A DNA stretch of 64,000 nucleotides from Mycobacterium sp. ACS4331 (GTDB lineage Bacteria > Actinomycetota > Actinomycetes > Mycobacteriales > Mycobacteriaceae): contig NZ_LZHW01000073.1 of the NCBI RefSeq assembly GCF_001667265.1, positions 122,919 through 186,918 on the forward strand, given 5' to 3'. The notes below the pieces were generated by a model. That model was not told the DNA's origin, did no database searches, and saw nothing but the letters and a program-made list of their open reading frames with translations. Every line of letters starts with the position of its first letter. Within the stretch, counting starts at the first letter, position 1. Below, in pieces: positions 22,401 to 34,700 of this stretch. A program made the translations under genes and the position numbers.

Positions 22401-23882
22401 CTCCAGGCGGCCTTGGACCGGGAAGTCCCCGTGCGGTGCCTGTTCGACACGCCGACACCCGCCGACCTCGCCGCCTACCTGGGCGGTCAGCACAGTGGCG
22501 GCGCGCGCGCTCCGCTGCAGCGGATGCCGCGACCGGAGCGGATTCCGCTGTCCTACGCGCAGCAACGGTTGTGGTTCTTCGACCAACTCCAGGGCCCGTC
22601 ACCGGTCTACAACATGGCGGTGGCCCTGCGGCTCAGCGGGCGACTCGACGCTGATGCGCTCGGCCAGGCCCTCGGCGACGTGGTCGCTCGGCACGAGAGC
22701 CTGCGCACCATGTTCGTCGCGTCCGAGGGGACGCCCGAGCAGTTGGTGGTTGCGGCAGAACAGGTGCGACTGTGCTGGCAGGTCATCGATGCCGATGGCT
22801 GGCCAGCGGACCGGATGGAGGAGGCCATCGGCGCGGTCGCACGCCATCCGTTCGACCTGGCGACCGAAATCCCGTTGCGTGCCACGCTGTTCCGCGTTGC
22901 CGATCAGGAGCACGTGCTGGTGGCAGTGGTGCACCACATCGCTGCCGACGGCTGGTCGATCACCCCGCTCGTGGCCGACATCGGGGTCGCGTACGCCAGC
23001 CGCACGGCCGACAAGGCACCTGAGTGGGCGCCGCTGCCGGTGCAGTATGTGGACTACACGCTCTGGCAGCGCGAGCACCTGGGGGAACTGACCGATCCCG
23101 GCAGTCGCATCGCCGGACAGGTGGCCTATTGGCGAGAGGCCTTGGCCGGCCTGCCGGAGTACCTGCAGCTGCCCACTGATCGGCCCTATCCGCCGGTCGC
23201 GGACTATCGCGGGGCCAGCGTGGAGGTGGACTGGCCCGCGGATCTGCAGGTGCGAGTGGCGCGGTTGGCTCGCGAGCACAACGCGACGAGCTTCATGGTC
23301 ATCCAGGCCGCTCTGGCGGTACTGTTGTCCAAATACAGCGCCAGTTCCGATGTGGCAGTTGGAATCACGATCGCCGGACGCACCGACGCCGCGCTGGATG
23401 ACCTGGTCGGCTTCTTCGTCAACACGTTGGTGTTGCGCGTCGATCTGAGCGGCGATCCCACCGTCGCCGAACTGCTGGACCAGGTCCGCGAACGTGGTCT
23501 CGCGGCCTACGAGCACCAGGACGTGCCGTTCGAGGTGTTGGTCGACCGGCTGCGGCCCACTCGAAGTCTGACGCATCATCCGTTCGCGCAGGTGATCCTG
23601 TCCTGGCAGAACCTGCCGTGGCAGCAGACCAGCGATCCCGTGGGCGGGTTGACGCTGGGTGACGTCCGGATCACACCGTTGCCCACCTACACCCACACCG
23701 CGCGAACGGACTTGACATTCGCACTGGGCGAACGGTGGAGCGAGACCGGTGATCCTGCCGGGATTGGGGGGACCGTGGAGTTTCGAACTGATGTGTTCGA
23801 CGCCAAGGGAGTCGAGCGCGTGATCGAGCGGTTGCGGCGGGTGTTGGTCGCACTGACGGATGACGTTGGGGGAGAGTCATGA
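7479..23882 (+). CDS. Giant non-ribosomal peptide synthetase A: modules 1-4 plus the condensation domain of module 5
   Basis: The protein has about 5467 residues. I place the start at the ATG 7479 ([19 protein letters not shown]), eight bases after GGTGGGGG; the frame is open to a GTG at 7413, but those 22 residues look unlike protein. Domain order: C1, A1, T1; C2, A2 with inserted N-methyltransferase, T2; C3, A3, T3; C4, A4 with N-methyltransferase, T4; C5, end. All five C domains keep HHxxxDG. All four T domains keep the phosphopantetheine serine (986, 2448, 3509, 4965), and both methyltransferases keep EIGVGSG. No epimerisation, reductase or ketosynthase domain is seen. C1 is at the extreme N-terminus, as in lipo-initiating synthetases such as Mps1, so residue 1 is probably acylated. 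The protein ends right after C5, so it must dock to the partner, which begins with A5. Stop and next start overlap (ATGA), implying coupled translation. Confidence 0.95.
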   Translation: MQLEDLTLPATRAQLDIWLAATAGQSAAWQIGLFVTIDGMVDRYALEWAIGRAVREAEPARATVFEVDGQVFQRPMDCSDIELEFHDLTETPDAAVVARAMAESAQRTPMALDGPLFKFVLFQTRHDQFCFVGCCHHLVCDGTGVALVGNRIASLYSAVVLGAPVPPTLFGSLSDLVDCEAAYECSAAFIADRDYWSENLPSGEDLHTPLPRTIDHSGFQSPSAAVELDHSVVRRVDELAESWDMPRSSLVTAACGLLAHAWQGGGSEVVIDFPVTRRVDAALKTLPGMVAGVVPLTLKVSPSWSVSEFCHHVDQRIREALEHQRFPVQALERRVNSRPAGQVANRLSVNFLPAKYTLDFGGSTATATLVHAGVVGGTGLFFSGAGRQLVLNAAGSGHPLSRLEVPALAERLQRVLDVLTSEASRSLSSVAMLDRSDALRLSEIGNHCALSRPEATESIPALFRSQVTRRPDAVAVRCDTRGLTYRELDDASNQLAHCLIDQGAGPGRCVALLLERSAEAIVSILAVLKTGASYLPIDPVLPQGRIGFMVGDSEPVAVVSAAGLSERVAGYGVAVVDIADSRVGDFPRAGLPEVDADGVAYIIYTSGTTGVPKGVAITHRNVTQLIGCLDVGLPPTAQVWSQWHSYSFDISGWEIFNCLLRGGRLVIVPEEVAHSPNDLQDLLIGEQVNVLGLTPTAAAALSPSGLDSVALLVGGEPCSAEVVDRWAPGRVMINQYGPTEATMWVTVSSPLAAGSGVPPVGSPLPGAALFVLDPWLRPVPDGVLGELYVGGPNVGVGYWRRSALTGSRFVACPFGSEGQRMYRTGDLVSWDADGQLRYFGRADEQVKIRGYRIELGDIQTALTDLDGVAQAVVVAREDRPGDKRLVGYVTESSPGAAEPAAVRAALMQRLPRYMVPAAVVVLDALPLTVNGKLDKRALPAPEYTDVDHHRAPSTPTEEILAGIYAETLGLERIGVDESFFDLGGDSLSATRVVAEVNTSLGADLAVRSLFDAPTVAELAPLIGVGSAGRVPLTRQERPERIPLSFAQQRLWFLDRFEGGVATYNMPAAFRINGALDVDALGAALDDVIARHESLRTVFVEVDGVPSQQVRPAGPGLWRRQDSVQEPLSIPAGETELTDELMSLANHRFDLSTDVPVRAQIYEVGQNRHVLGIVVHHIAFDGWSLATMVRDVGIAYACRSAGRAPDWSPLPVQYADYTLWQQDRLGDVTDPTSVIAQQLAYWRHELADLPEVVSLPTDRPRPPVPSYRGDAVELRIEPELWAGIKAVAAGSHTTVSMVLQASLAVALYREGAGTDVALGAPIAGRTDKALDDLVGFFVNTWVLRVGLNSGLTFSEVLDQVRQKALEAYAHQDVPFELLVEQLNPVRSASHHPLFQVALVFQNNALPTVALDGMEVEQESVFTRTAKFDLDVEVREVPGEDPSAPLARGVLTYATDLFDRSSIERLAGRFGRVIEAVVADVSTVVGEVDLLDEDERTLLLHSWSGRTAGTSTGLADQLLADAVAADPDAVAVIDGARRLSYRELDEASNQLARLLIAAGVGPERAVGVAVDRSAELVTTWWAVLKAGGTYVPVDRANPAERIATILDTLSAVCVVTCDITALAGAGDRPVITLDGVDLSTYSQAPVTDQDRLMPLGVDGAAYVIFTSGSTGVPKGVAVTHAGLLGVAGALRDVFGLGADDRVLMVAAPTFDASVFEWLWAVASRAALVVAPRDCYAGDALTEVVQRGECSAALITPTVLATVDRTRFDGVRTLVTGGEACPPELVAAWAPGRSMFNAYGPTEASIWATWSGLATGQPVRIGVPIAGTRAFVLDARLHPAPVGVVGELYLAGQVLARGYVGRADLTADRFVANPFGDVPGERMYRTGDLVRWTPQGSLEYLGRADAQVKLRGQRLELGEIENALLACPHVSQAAAAVHRGEMGIDHLVGYVTLGQTADAQGEVEVVGQWQHIYDQLYDVELETPDFGSDFRGWNSSYTGDPIPLEQMREWRAATVGRILELRPKRVLEIGVGSGLVLSQVAPECDIYWGTDLSASTIAKLSSVVTSEPWGERVRLLAKPAHVVEGLPLAHFDTIIVNSVIQYFPSAEYLAEVIEHALELLEPGGRLFLGDVRNHDLQGAFQTGVALARSGTGADTSEMCQRVQRAILGEQELLLSPEFFTTLAAEQPSVAAVDIQVKRGTADNELTRYRYDVVLHKTPVNVSSVANAPTWWWADCADLNGLRSELLSQRPAMVRVSGIPRDGVMSDVIIERALAAGLPLNTAVAQADDIAASGEVVTPERLYELGESIGYRAAVTWGAEPGTLDAVFDAVVGGGRTPALTDIFLPPRGTRQRGGYANDPQTNTKVSAVRQWLAERLPEYMVPSQIVVLEEFPLTSSGKVDRRGLPAPMFAAGALRAPQTPTEKTVAEVFTEVLGLGRVGLDDDFFVLGGDSLIAIRVCARLESALGLQVPVRAVFDAPSVGGLAGYLDGVGGGAVRPALTVRSRPAVVPLSFAQQRLWFLEQLQGPSPIYNMAVALRLVGGLDVEALGRALVDVVSRQESLRTLFVAVDGVGAQVVVPVEEVDFGWRVVDGTGWSGDRLAEAVGAVAGHAFDLTSEIPLRAELFRVGRDEHVLVAVVHHIAADGWSVAPLVADLGVAYASRCGGRAPEWAPLPVQYADYTLWQQDWLGSVTDPGSVISAQLAYWEQELAGLPERLELPTDRPYPAVADYRGASVVMDWPVELQRQVARVAREHNVTSFMVVQAGLAVLLAELGASSDVAVGVATAGRGDSALDELVGFFVNTLVLRVDVAGDPTVAELLEQVRARSLGAFEHQDVPFEVLVERLNPTRSLTHHPLVQVMVTWQNLPWNSSGPVAGLTLGDVRVSPMELETCSARMDLVFSLAERSTEAGEPAGIAGLVEFRTDVFDAASVELLVERLQRVLVEMVADTAARVSSVEMLGGAERAQLAGLGQWSVLAEQVGAASIPELFAVQVDRSPEAVAVRFEGRSWTYRDVDEASNRLAHLLVGVGAGPGECVALLLNRSAEAIVSILAVLKSGAAYLPIDPAVPDERIEFMLADAAPVVVLTSARVGQRLRGSVVPVLDVADPRVEAQPVTGLVGPAAEDVAHIIYTSGTTGVPKGVAVTHQNVTRLFDGVDLGVAMGAEQVWAQCSSLAFDYSVWEIWGALLHGGRLVVVPEEVTRSPQDLQALVVGEQVTVLSQTPSAVGMLSASELASTSLMVAAEPCPAQVVDRWAPGRVMVNGYGPTETTVYATVSAPLQAGCLEVPIGLPVPGAALFVLDRWLRPVPRGVVGELYVAGRGVGVGYVRRAGLTASRFVACPFGAPGARMYRTGDLVSWGSDGQLRYSGRADEQVKIRGYRIELGEVQAALAELDGVRQAVVIAREDRPADKRLVGYLTETVSGAVDPTEARLQLGRRLPSYMVPAAVMVLDALPLTVNGKLDTRALPAPDYTDTDSYRAPSNTIEEILAGIYAEVLGLNQVGVDDSFFDLGGDSLSAMRLITAINTTLGADLSVRTLFDAPAIAHLAPHISTGAGERVPLVPMDRPEAIPLSYAQQRLWFLNRFEGGVATYNMPIAFRISGALDVSALDAALDDVITRHESLRTVFPDVDGVAMQKVLPAQPGMWRRGQATVVPIDEDRVEAELVALAGHRFDLATEVPVRAQLFEVGPEQYVLGILFHHIAFDGWSMAPMVRDVAVAYGARSQGRAPEWAPLPVQYVDYTLWQREHLGDLEDSRSRIAEQVAYWEKNLAGLPEVASLPTDRVRPPVPSYQGDGVDVRIDPQTWAGVKALAAEHNATFSMVLQAVAAVWMHRVGVGQDIALGTPIAGRMDAALDDLVGFFVNTWVLRVEVNSQQRFSDVLEQVRHKALDAYANQDVPFELLVERLNPTRSTSHHPLFQVAMVFQNNVLPEVTLDEASIEPVSLVTRTAKFDLDFDLREVPSGESGAPMCAGVLTYATDLFDRSTVERLVGWFDQVVEAVVTDSSVVIGDVELLDQSERGLLTQWSGVDVAAPVGLGTELLAAAVAADPDAVAVVDGVRQWSYRELDEVSNRLARALIDAGVGPERAVGVAMDRSAELVLAWWAVLKAGGVYVPVDRAHPPARIATVLDAVEAVCVLARGAEDVAGAGQRLVLRVDELDLSGPGTEPITDGERSAPLSVADAAYVIFTSGSTGVPKGVAVSHAGLLGVAAAQRAVFDVGPQSRTLLVAAPTFDASVFEIVMAVGSAAALVVAAPDAYAGEALTGLVRDQRVDAAVLTPTVLATLDRTLLQGRLSTLITAGEACPAELVAAWSPGRRMYNAYGPTESTIWATCTAPHSAGQSVGIGAPIAGVGALVLDGRLNPAPVGVVGELYLTGPALARGYVGRPELTADRFVANPFGDPGTRMYRTGDLARWTSGGTLEYRGRADAQIKLRGQRIELGEIENTLLACPQVSRAAAAVHHADTADHLIAYVDLARTSTADHDAEVVDQWQSMYDELYDADVEAAEFGNDFRGWNSSYTGESIPLAEMQEWRAATVARILALRPRRMLEIGVGSGLMMSQVAPHCERYVGTDMSPVAIGTLARSLERLQIPWRDRVQLQAQPAHITDGLPPRYFDTIVLNSVVQYFPNADYLADVIDRASQLLAPGGTLFIGDVRNQSLQHAFQTGVALARTTSTDGDDIRQRAQRAVLGEPELLLAPEFFTTWAAEHPSVAGVDVQVKRGHADNELTRYRYDVVIHTNPTAVRSLADTPRWAWTDCAGLSGLYAELTEQHPEVVRVIAIPRTGVIADAGVEQALSDGLSLDDALAQSAVVSSADTATPEQLHLLGESAGYRVAVSWGSVPGTVDALFIANTSSPGTPLSDTYLPPRPAQHRSAYANDPDTNTKVNAVRQWVSERLPEYMVPSQIIVLGEFPLTTSGKIDRKALPAPVFAASPFRAPQTPVEKTVTDVFAAVLGLDQVGLDDDFFALGGDSLTATRVSARLQAALDREVPVRCLFDTPTPADLAAYLGGQHSGGARAPLQRMPRPERIPLSYAQQRLWFFDQLQGPSPVYNMAVALRLSGRLDADALGQALGDVVARHESLRTMFVASEGTPEQLVVAAEQVRLCWQVIDADGWPADRMEEAIGAVARHPFDLATEIPLRATLFRVADQEHVLVAVVHHIAADGWSITPLVADIGVAYASRTADKAPEWAPLPVQYVDYTLWQREHLGELTDPGSRIAGQVAYWREALAGLPEYLQLPTDRPYPPVADYRGASVEVDWPADLQVRVARLAREHNATSFMVIQAALAVLLSKYSASSDVAVGITIAGRTDAALDDLVGFFVNTLVLRVDLSGDPTVAELLDQVRERGLAAYEHQDVPFEVLVDRLRPTRSLTHHPFAQVILSWQNLPWQQTSDPVGGLTLGDVRITPLPTYTHTARTDLTFALGERWSETGDPAGIGGTVEFRTDVFDAKGVERVIERLRRVLVALTDDVGGES
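7485..10560 (+). other. NRPS module 1: C(starter)-A-T
   Basis: C1 has HHLVCDG with its first His at residue 136; A1 has the TSGTTG core from residue 605; T1 serine is 986. Hand-aligned ten-residue pocket: D-I-W-G-L-G-Q-M-W-K. This does not match a code I know. An N-terminal C domain with no upstream T suggests it accepts an acyl-CoA or acyl-ACP. Confidence 0.8.
10561..14960 (+). other. NRPS module 2: C-A(N-methyltransferase)-T
   Basis: C2 His is residue 1175, the A2 core TSGSTG starts at 1664, the methyltransferase SAM loop EIGVGSG is at 2025, and T2 serine is 2448. The methyltransferase (about 13.34-14.5 kb) is inserted between A8 and the C-terminal lid, the usual place for N-methylating [12 protein letters not shown] is diagnostic. 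Pocket: D-A-F-L-V-G-A-I-W-K, hydrophobic, suggesting an aliphatic residue. Confidence 0.85.
14887..17610 (+). other. Segment of atypical synonymous codon use covering C3 and most of A3
   Basis: From the end of T2 to about motif A8 of A3 the coding strand shifts to TTG leucine, GGT glycine, GTG valine and GCG alanine codons. The flanking modules favour CTG/CTC, GGC and GTC. Reading frame and protein motifs are unaffected. The 3' border coincides with the conserved A8-coding sequence. This looks like an imported or converted C-A unit. Confidence 0.7.
14961..18120 (+). other. NRPS module 3: C-A-T
   Basis: C3 His is residue 2635, A3 core starts at 3127, T3 serine is 3509. Pocket: D-Y-W-S-M-A-G-V-Y-K, identical by my alignment to that of A7, so both should load the same amino acid. 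No methyltransferase is present here. The DNA encoding C3 and most of A3 has unusual synonymous codon use. Confidence 0.85.
18121..22500 (+). other. NRPS module 4: C-A(N-methyltransferase)-T
   Basis: C4 His is residue 3694, A4 core starts at 4182, the methyltransferase EIGVGSG is at 4543, T4 serine is 4965. Pocket: D-A-F-V-I-A-A-I-W-K, close to A2, so residues 2 and 4 are probably the same or similar N-methylated hydrophobic residues. Confidence 0.85.
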
Positions 23883-25740
23883 CGGCCAACCTGAGTCGAC
23901 GCCTGTCGTCGATGGATCTCTTCGACGAGGACGAGTACGCGCAGTTGGACGAGTGGGGCAACCGCGCCGCGCTCATGCGGGGCCCGAGTTCAGCGGGCTC
24001 GATCCCGGTGGCGTTCGCCGCGCAGGTGGAACTCGCCCCGGATGCGGTTGCGCTGACCTTCGAGGGTCGCTCGATGACCTATCGCGAGGTGGACCAGGCT
24101 GCCAATCGGCTGGCGCATCTGCTGGTCGCCCACGGTGCGGGGCCGGGGCGCTGCGTGGCGCTGTTGTGCGCACGTTCGGCCGAGGCGATCGTCGCGATCG
24201 TGGCCGTGCTCAAGTCTGGTGCCGCATACCTGCCCATCGACCCCGCCCATCCCGACGCCCGAGTCCAGTTCATGGTGACCGATGCGGCACCGGTCGCGGT
24301 GATCACCACCGCCGACTTCGCCGGACGGTTCGACGGGTTCGAGCTTCCGGTGATCGATGTGGCGGATTGGTGCGACGTCGATGAACCAAGCGCGCCGCTG
24401 CCCGCCCCGGACATCGACGACATCGCCTACCTGATCTACACCTCGGGAACGACGGGTGTCCCGAAAGGAGTGGCGATCACCCATCGCAGCGCGATCGCGC
24501 TGCTGGAGACGCTCGACAACGCCATGGAACTGGTGGGACAGGTCTGGACACAGTGGCACTCGTTGGCCTTCGACGTCTCGGTGTGGGAGATATGGGGTGC
24601 TCTGCTGCATGGCGGTCGCCTCGTCGTGGTCCCCGAGACGGTGGCACGCGCTCCCGAGGACTTCCATGCTCTCCTGTTGCGCGAGCAGGTCACCATTCTG
24701 AGTCAGACGCCGTCGGCGTTCTACGCCCTGCAGGCCGCCGATGCGCTGCAGCCCGATTCGGGACGGCAGCTCAAGCTGGCGGCGGTCGTGCTGGCCGGCG
24801 AAGCGCTGGAACCCCAGCGACTTCGGCCGTGGCTGGCCAATCATCGAGGACTGCCGCGCCTGATCAACATGTACGGGCCCACCGAGACGACGGTGTACGC
24901 CACGTTCCGTGAGATCGTCGAGGCTGACGCCGCGACGAGCATCAGCCCTATCGGGGTGCCGTTGGCGCACCTTGGTCTCTTCGTGTTGGATCACACGCTG
25001 CAACCGGCGCCCGTTGGGGTGGTCGGTGAGTTGTACGTCGCCGGTGACGGCGTCGGTGTCGGTTACGTCGGCCGGCCGGGGCTGACCGGTTCGCGATTCG
25101 TGGCGTGTCCGTTCGGTCCTCCCGGGTCGAGGATGTACCGCACCGGCGATCAGGTGCGCTGGGGCAGCGATGGACAGCTGCAGTATCTGGGCCGGGCCGA
25201 CGAGCAGGTGAAGATCCGCGGTTACCGCATCGAACTCGGGGAGATTCAAACGGTTCTGGCCGATCTGGAGGGGGTCGAGCAGGCCGAAGTGATCGCCCGA
25301 GAGGACCGCCCAGGCGACAAGCGCCTCGTCGGCTACATCACGGGGACCGCGGATCCGGCCGCCGCGCGCACCGCGCTTGCCCAAAGACTTCCGTCGTACA
25401 TGGTGCCGACCGCGGTGGTGGTGCTCGAGGAGATGCCGTTGACGGTCAACGGCAAGCTGGACAAGCGGGCGCTGCCTGCTCCGGAGTACACGAGCGAGGA
25501 TCGCTATCGTGCCCCGGGCAGCGCCGTCGAGGAGGCGCTGGCCGAGATCTATGGCCAGGTGCTCGGACTGGATCGGGTCGGGGTCGACGACTCCTTCTTC
25601 GATCTGGGGGGAGATTCGCTCTCGGCGATTCGACTGGTGGCGGCGATCAATGCCGGGATGGGTGCTGGAATCGCCGTGCGGACGGTGTTCGACGCGCCCT
25701 CGGTGGCCGAGCTGGCGCCGCGGATCGGCGAATCCGATGG
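22501..25740 (+). other. NRPS module 5, split over two proteins: C | A-T
   Basis: C5 (His residue 5152 of synthetase A) is followed by the stop of A. The C-A linker, A5 (core at residue 188 of B) and T5 (serine 580 of B) are on synthetase B. Pocket of A5: D-V-W-S-V-A-M-V-Y-K, unassigned. Normally proteins split after a T domain, so this C-A split is unusual. Confidence 0.88.
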
Positions 25741-28700
25741 TGCGCGACCACCTTTGGTGGTGGGCGTGCGTCCCGACGTCGTGCCGTTGTCCTACGCGCA
25801 GCAACGACTGTGGTTCCTGGAACAGCTCCAAGGACCGTCCTCGATCTACAACATGCCGACCGCTCTGCGGCTCAGCGGGTTCCTCGATGCCGATGCGCTC
25901 GGGCTGGCGCTCGCCGACGTGGTGGGACGCCACGAGACGCTGCGCACGGTGTTCGTCGCATCCGATGGGGTGCCCCGCCAGGTGGTGTTGCCGGTGGAGA
26001 AGGCCGATTTCGGGTGGGAGGTCTTCGACGCGGGCGACTGGCCGGCGGATCGGCTGGAGGACGCGATCGGCACCGTGGCCAACCATCCTTTCGACTTGGC
26101 AGTCGAGATTCCGTTGCGCGTCAAGCTCTTCAGAATCGCCGAGGCGCAGCACGTGCTGGTCGCGGCGGTGCACCATGTCGCCGCCGATGGTGCGTCGGTC
26201 GCACCGCTGTTGGCTGACGTCGAGACGGCCTACGCCGCCCGGTCGACAGGACGGGCGCCGGAGTGGACTCCGTTGCCCGTGCAGTACATCGATTACACCC
26301 TGTGGCAACAGGAATGGTTGGGCAGGGAATCCGATCCCGACAGCGTCATTGCCGGCCAACTGGGCTATTGGGAGCAGGCCTTGGCGGGGTTGCCGGAGCG
26401 GTTGGACCTGCCGACCGATCGGCCGTACCCGCCAGTCAGTGATTTCCGCGGCTCGAGCGTACGGGTGGACTGGCCGGCTGCGCTGCAGCAGCGGGTGCGT
26501 GAGGTGGGCCGGGAACACAACACGACAAGCTTCATGGTGATCCAGGCGGCCCTGGCCGTCCTGTTGTCAGAGTTGAGCATGAGTTCCGATGTGGCCATCG
26601 GCTTTCCGATCGCGGGACGCAACGACCCGGCCCTCGATGAGTTGGTCGGCTTCTTCGTCAACACCCTGGTGCTGCGCGTGGACCTGTCCGACGACCCGAG
26701 CTTCACCGATCTGTTGGACCAGGTGCGCCAACGCAGCCTGGCCGCCTACGACCATCAGGACGTGCCGTTCGAGGTGCTGGTGGATCGGCTCAACCCCACT
26801 CGCAGCCTGAGTCACCACCCCTTGGTGCAGGTGATGCTCGCCTGGCAGAACTTCGACGGCCAGGACGACGACCGGACCAACTCCTCGGCGTTGGGCGGGG
26901 TTCAGGTCACCTCCATGCCGTTGGACACCCTCACCGCCCGGATGGATCTGGTGTTCTCGCTGGGCGAGCGCTGGAACGAGACCGCGGAGCCCGCCGGAAT
27001 CGGAGGAACGGTGGAGTTCCGCACCGACGTGTACGACCCGGCCACCGTCGAGGCACTGATCGAGCGACTGCAGCGGGTGCTGGTGAGTCTGACAACAGAT
27101 CCGGCGCGGTCGTTGTCGTCGGTGGATCTGCTCGATCCGCATGAGCATGCGCGGCTCGACGAACTCGGGAACCGAGCCGTACTGGCTCTGCCGACGGCCG
27201 AACCGTCCATTCCGGCGGTGTTCGCCGCGCAGGTGGACCGCGCGCCCGACGCAGTGGCGGTCCGTTGCGCTGGCCGCTCGATGTCCTACCGGGAGTTGGA
27301 GGAGACGTCGAATCGGATGGCGCACTGGCTGGTTGGGCTGGGGGCAGGCCCTGGACAGTGCGTGGCGTTGCTCCTGAATCGTTCGGCCGAGGCGGTCGTG
27401 ACGATCATGTCGGTGCTCAAAACCGGGGCGGCATACGTGCCGATCGACCCTGCGCACCCCGACACCCGCATCGGGTTCATGCTCGCCGACGCGGCACCGG
27501 TCGCGGTGATCACGACCGCCGACCAGGCAGGACGGCTCGGTGGGGCTGGTGTTGCGGTCCTCGACGTCGATGATCCGTGCATCGCCACCCAGCCCACCAC
27601 GGATCTGCCGGGTCCGGTCGCCGCCGATGTCGCCTACGTCATCTACACCTCGGGCACCACGGGTGTGCCTAAGGGGGTCGCCATCACCCACCGCAATGTG
27701 ACGCAGCTGTTGACCTCCCTCGACCTCGGCCTCCCGGGCCCCGGTGTCTGGGCGCTGTGTCATTCGCTGGCCTTCGATGTGTCGGTGTGGGAGCTGCTCG
27801 GTGCGCTCCTGAGGGGGGCGACGCTGGTCGTGGCGGACGAGGACGTCGTGGCGAATCCAGACGACTTCCACAACCTGCTGGTGTCCGAACAGGTCACCCT
27901 GTTGACGCAGACGCCCTCCGCCGCGGGGATGCTCTCGCCGGAGGGCCTCGACTCGATGTCGTTGATGGTGGCAGGGGAGGCGTGTCCTGCCGAGGTGGTG
28001 GATCGGTGGGCGCCGGGACGGATCATGTTCAACGCCTACGGCCCAACGGAGACCACGATGGGCGTCGCGTACAGCGCGCCGATGTCGCCCGACTCGCCGG
28101 TGCCGATCGGGTTTCCGGTGCCGGGTGCGGCGTTGTTCGTGCTGGATCGGTCGTTGCGGGTGGTGCCGCCGGGTGTGGTGGGTGAGTTGTACGTGGCCGG
28201 CCGTGGTGTCGGGGTGGGGTATGTGCGCCGGTCCGGGTTGACGGCGTCGCGGTTTGTGGCGTGTCCGTTCGGTGGGGTGGATGCGCCGGGGTTGCGGATG
28301 TATCGGACCGGGGATCTGGTGCGGTGGGGTGCCGATGGTCAGTTGCAGTATCTGGGGCGGGCCGATGAGCAGGTCAAGATTCGCGGGTACCGCATCGAAC
28401 TCGGCGAGATCCAGACGGCACTGACCGACCTCGACGGCGTCGCGCAGGCGGTGGTGATCGCCAGGGAAGACCGTCCCGGGGACAAGCGACTCGCCGGGTA
28501 CATCACGGAGACCTGCTCTGGGACAGTCGATCCCTCCCACTTGCGGGCCTCGCTGGCGTCCCGTTTCCCCGACTACATGGTGCCCGCCGCGATCATGGTG
28601 CTCGATGCGCTGCCACTGACGGTCAACGGCAAGCTCGACACCCGGGCCCTGCCCGTGCCGGGCTACACCACCGCCGAGTATCGCGCTCCGTCGTCACTCG

Positions 28701-31700
28701 CCGAGGAACTGCTGGCCGGGATCTATGCCGGAGTGCTGGGCGTGGAGCGGGTTGGTGTCGACGACTCATTCTTCCAGCTGGGCGGGGATTCGCTGTCGGC
28801 CATGCGAGTGATCGCCGCGGCCAACATCGCCATGGATGGCGGTCTGGCTGTTCGGGACCTCTTCGAAGCGCCCTCGGTGGCGGCTCTGGCACTGCGGGTC
28901 GGGGAGGGTGCGCGGGCGTTGGCGTCGTTTGCGCCGTTGGTGCCGACGGACCGACCGGAGACGGTGCCGTTGTCGTATGCCCAGAACCGGTTGTGGTTCC
29001 TCAACCAGTTCGAGGGAGAGGCGGCCACGTACAACATGCCGACCGCCTACCGGATCAGCGGGGCGTTGAACGTGGCTGCGTTGGAGCAGGCGCTCGGCGA
29101 CGTGGTGGGACGTCACGAGAGTCTGCGCACGATGCTTCCAGCGGTCGAGGGGGTCCCCCGGCAGGTGGTGTTGCCTGCCGAACAGGCCGACTTCGGATGG
29201 CGGTGCGTCGATGCCCGCGACTGGTCGCCGGAGCGGATGCAGGAGGCCGTCGGCGCCGTCGTGAGCCACAGCTTCGACTTGGCCACCGAGATTCCGTTGC
29301 GGGCCAGCCTATTCCGTGTCGCAGACGATGAACATGTGTTGGTGGCCGTGCTGCACCACATCGCCGGTGACGGCTGGTCCATCGCGCCGTTGATGCGTGA
29401 TCTGAGCCTGGCCTACGCCAGTCGGAGCGCTGGACAGGCGCCGGGGTGGGCGCCGCTGCCGGTGCAGTACGTGGATTACACGCTGTGGCAGCGCGAGCAC
29501 CTCGGCGAACTCGAGGATGTCGACAGTCGCATCTCCGCGCAGGTCGCCTATTGGGAGCAGGCGCTGGAGGGGTTGCCGGAGCGGTTGGAACTGCCGACCG
29601 ATCGGCCGTATCCGGCGGTATCCGACTATCGGGGATCCAGCGTTTCGGTGGACTGGCCCGCCGAGTTGCAGCAGCAGGTGGCCCGGGTGGCCAGGGAGTA
29701 CAACGCGACTCCCTTCATGGTCATGCAGGCGGCGTTGGCTGTGCTCCTGGGAGATTTGAGTGCGAGTTCCGATGTGGCGGTCGGATTCCCGATCGCCGGG
29801 CGGCGCGACCCAGCACTGGATGAGTTGGTGGGATTCTTCGTCAACACTCTGGTGCTGCGCGTCGATCTGTCCGACGATCCGAGTTTCTCCGATCTGCTGG
29901 ATCAGGTGCGGCAGCGCAGTCTGGCCGCCTTTGAGCATCAGGACGTGCCGTTCGAGGTGCTGGTGGAGCGGCTCAACCCGACTCGAAGCCTGGCTCACCA
30001 CCCGCTGATCCAGGTGATCTTCGCCTGGCAGAACCTGCCCTGGCAGGACGACAGCCCCGCTGCTGCACTGACATTGGGTGACCTGCAGGCCACGCCGCTG
30101 GCCGCCGACACCGAGACTGCCCGAATGGATCTGGTGTTGTTCCTGCGCGAGCATTGGACAGAGGAGGGGCTGCCCGCCGGGATCTGGGGGACGGTCGAGT
30201 TCCGCACCGACGTATATGACACGGCGAGCATCGAGTCGTTGGTGCGTCGGTTCCGGCGGGTGTTGGAGGCGTTGACCGCCGAACCGTTGCGGTCCGTGGC
30301 GTCGTTGGAGCTGGTCGACGAGGTTGAGCGGGCCCGGTTGGATCGGCTCGGCCATCGGGCCGTGTTGTCCGAATCGGTGTGCGCGGTGTCGATCCCCGAG
30401 CTGTACGCCGCGCAGGCGGTGCGGTCCCCGAACGCCGTGGCGTTGCGTTTCGAGGGCCGCTCGTGGAGCTATCGCGAGCTGGACGAGGCGTCGAATCGGC
30501 TGGCGCACTTGTTGATCGATCTCGGTGCTGGTCCTGGTGAGTGCGTCGCGTTGTTGGTGCCGAGGTCAGCTGACGCGGTGGTGGCGATCCTGGCGGTGCT
30601 GAAGTCGGGTGCGGCGTACCTGCCCATCGACCCGGCGCATCCGCAGGCGCGCGTGGAGTTCATGATCGGTGATGCGGCGCCGGTGCTGGCGCTCAGTACG
30701 TCCGGGCTGGCTGATCGGCTGGCCCGGTGCGGGGTACTGGTGGTCGATGTGGGCGATCCCCGCATCGGCCACCAGTCCTGTACGGCGTTGCCGGGGCCGG
30801 CGGCTGATGATGTGGCTCATCTCATCTACACCTCGGGCACCACCGGCACCCCCAAGGGAGTGGCGGTCACGCATGCCAATGTGACGCGACTGTTCGCGAG
30901 TATGGACGTGGGGGTGGCGCTGGATTCAGGGCAGGCATGGGCTCAGTGTTCGTCGCTGGCCTTCGATTACTCAGTGTGGGAGATGTGGGGCGCGCTGCTG
31001 CATGGCGGCCGGTTGGTGGTGGTGCCGGAGTCGGTGACTCGAGCCCCCGATGAGTTGCACGCGCTGTTGGTGGCCGAGGGTGTCACGGTGCTGAGTCAGA
31101 CGCCTTCGGCGGTGGGTGTTCTGCCGGTCGCGGGATTGGAGTCGGCGGCGTTGATGGTGGCTGCCGAGGCGTGCCCGGCCGAGGTGGTGGCCCGGTGGGC
31201 CCCCGGCCGCGTGATGATCAATGGATACGGACCGACCGAGACGACGGTGTACGCGACGATCAGTGCGCCGTTGCAGGCGGATGCGTCGGTGGTGCCGATC
31301 GGGTTCCCGGTGCCGGGTGCGGCGTTGTTCGTGCTGGATCGGTCGTTGCGGGTGGTGCCGCCGGGTGTGGTGGGTGAGTTGTACGTGGCCGGCCGTGGTG
31401 TCGGGGTGGGGTACGTGCGCCGGTCCGGGTTGACCGCGTCGCGGTTTGTGGCGTGTCCGTTCGGTGGGGTGGATGCGCCGGGGTTGCGGATGTATCGGAC
31501 CGGGGATCTGGTGCGGTGGGGTGCCGATGGTCAGTTGCAGTATCTGGGGCGGGCCGATGAGCAGGTCAAGATTCGCGGGTACCGCATCGAACTCGGCGAG
31601 ATCCAGAACGTGCTGGCCGAGCATCCCTGGGTGGCCCAGGCGGTGGTGATCGCCCGAGAGGACCGCCCCGGCGACAGACAACTGGTGAGTTATGTCGTGC

Positions 31701-34700
31701 CGAACCGGCAGCTGCGGCTCGTTCGGGAGCCCGCGCGCGAGGCCCAACTCGTTGACCAATGGCAGGGCGTGTACGAGGACCTGTACTCAGGGGTGATGTT
31801 CACCGCCGGTGCGCCCACCGAGCTTGGAGAAGACTTCGGCGGCTGGAACAGCAGCTACACCGGGGCCCCCATTCCGTTAGATCAGATGCAGCAGTGGCGT
31901 TCTGCGGCGGTGAATCGGATCACGGGGCTGAAGCCGCGACGCGTGCTGGAGATCGGGGTGGGCTCGGGCCTGCTTCTCGCTCACCTCGCTCCCGAATGCG
32001 AGGAGTACTGGGGCACCGACTTCTCCACACCGACGATCAGGACCCTGCAGGCCGCGGTTGCCGCGCAGCCGTGGGGCGACCGCGTGCGGCTCAGGGCGCA
32101 GCCCGCCGACGCAGCAGATGGACTGCCGGACAGTCATTTCGACGTGGTGGTGATCAATTCCGTCATCCAGTACTTTCCGAGTGCCGGATACCTCCTGGAT
32201 GTACTCGCGGTCGCGATGCGGGCGTTGGCACCGGGAGGAGCGGTGTTCATCGGCGACGTGCGCAATCTGTCGCTGCTGCGTGCGTTCACCGCCGGGGTGG
32301 TGTGTGCCGACGTCAACGCCGATGAATCGGCTGCCGTCGTGGCCGAGCGGGTCCGCCGAGAACTCCTTGCGGAGCAGGAACTGCTGGTGGCTCCCGAGTT
32401 CTTCGTCGCCCTGCCCCAGCGACTCACCGACATCGTCGGCGTGGACGTGCGGCTCAAGAACATGTCGGCGGACAACGAGCTCAGTGGCTACCGCTACGAC
32501 GTGGTGCTGCGCAAGGGGCCGGCCCCGGTGCGCTCCACCACAGCCGTGCCGTCGTGCCCCTGGCCGGAGTTGGGTAGCCTGGCCAGGCTGGAGGAACTGC
32601 TCACCGCGCAACACCTCGCCCAGCTGCGCGTCACCGGGGTGCCGCACGCCGGGATTTGGCCGGACGTGGCGTTCGCGCAGGCTCTCATCGATGCGGACGA
32701 CCGGACGAGCGTGCGCGAACTGCGGGAAGCCGTAGCGACGCCGGACGCGGTGCATCCGCACGAATGCCGGCTTCTGGGTCAGCGACTGGGGTACACCGTG
32801 GCCGTGACGTGGTCGCCCACCCCTGGCCACGTCGAGCTCGTCTTCATCCGCGAAGACGACCCTTCGATGCTTTCGGGGGTCTATGCACCTGCCGCCGATG
32901 TCGGGTCTCTCGAGGAGTACGTGAACGACCCCTCTGCCATCGAACGCGTGTCGGAGCTTCGTGACCACGCGGCCAGCAGGCTGCCGGAGTACATGGTGCC
33001 CGCCGCGATCATGATGGTGGAGTCGCTGCCGCTGACGGTCAACGGCAAGCTTGATCGTCGGGCACTGCCCGCGCCCGAGTTCACCAGCGGTGCGGCCTAC
33101 CGGCCACCGCGTGATCAACGCGAGCAGGTGCTGGCGGCACTGTTCGGCGACGTCCTCGGAGTGAGCCGAATCGGGATTGACGATTCGTTCTTCGACCTGG
33201 GCGGGCACTCGCTGTCGGCGACCCGTCTCGTCGCGCGGATCCGTGCCGAGCTCAACGTTGACGTACCCATCAGGGCGTTGTTCGACGCGCCCACCGTGGC
33301 CGACCTGGCGAGGTGGATCAGCACCCATGCCGAGCAGCCGCTCGGGGCGATGCTGACGGTCCAGCAGCGACCCGAGGTGATTCCGCTGTCCTACGCCCAA
33401 CAGCGGTTGTGGTTCTTGGACCAGCTGCAGGGTCCGTCGCCGGTCTACAACATGCCGAGTGCGTTCCGGATCAGCGGCCCGTTGGACGCCGAGGCGCTCG
33501 GTGCCGCGGTGACTGATGTCGTGACCCGCCACGAGAGCCTGCGCACGGTCTTCACAGTGACCGACGGGGTGCCGCACCAGGTCGTGGTGCCTGCGGACCA
33601 GGCCGATGTCGGATGGCAGGTGGTGGACGCCAGCGGATGGTCGGCGGACAGGCTCCAGCAGAGCGTCGGCGCCGCTGTTCGTTACGCATTCGACCTGGCT
33701 CACGAGATCCCATTGCGAGTCACGCTCTTTCGGGTCTCCCCTCTTGAGCACGTGCTGGTGGCGGTGGTGCACCACATCGCTGGGGACGGCTGGTCGATAG
33801 CGCCGTTGATGCGCGATCTGGGGGTGGCGTATGCCAGTCGCTGCGCGGGGACGGCCCCGGGTTGGGCTCCGTTGCCGGTGCAGTACGTGGATTACACGTT
33901 GTGGCAGCGTGAACAGCTGGGTGAACTGACCGACCCCGACAGCCGCATCTCCGCACAGGTTGCGTACTGGGAGCGGGCGCTGGCGGGGCTGCCGGAGCGA
34001 TTGGAGCTGCCGACCGATCGGCCCTATCCGCCGGTCGCCGACTATCGCGGTGCCAGCGCGGCGGTGAACTGGCCTGCCCAGCTGCAACAGCGAGTGGCCC
34101 GGGTGGCCCGCGAGCACGATGTCACCAGCTTCATGGTGGTACAGGCGGCACTGGCGGTCTTGTTGGGCCGGCTGAGTGCGAGTTCCGATGTGGCGGTGGG
34201 ATTCCCGATCGCTGGACGCCGCGACCCCGCACTGGACGACTTGGTCGGGTTCTTCGTCAACACGTTGGTGCTGCGGGTGGACGTGGACGAGGACCTCACC
34301 GTCGCTGGACTGTTGGACCAGGTGCGACGGCGCAGCCTGGCTGCTTACGAGCATCAGGACGTGCCGTTCGAGGTGCTGGTGGACCGCCTCAATCCGGCCC
34401 GGAGCCTGACACACCATCCGCTGATCCAGGTGATGTTGGGTTGGCAGAACTTCACCGGGCGCAACGTCGGTGATGATGCGTCCGAGGCCGCCATGGCAGA
34501 CGTGCACATCAGCCCCCTGACGGCCGACACCCTCAGCGCCCGGATGGATCTGGTGTTCTCACTGGAGGAGCGATTCGATGATTCCGGTGCGCCCGCTGGA
34601 ATCTCGGGAATGGTCGAGTTCCGCACCGATGTGTTCGACGCCTCCACCGTCGATGTCCTGATCGGGGAACTTCAACGAGTGGTGGCGGCACTCACCGTCG

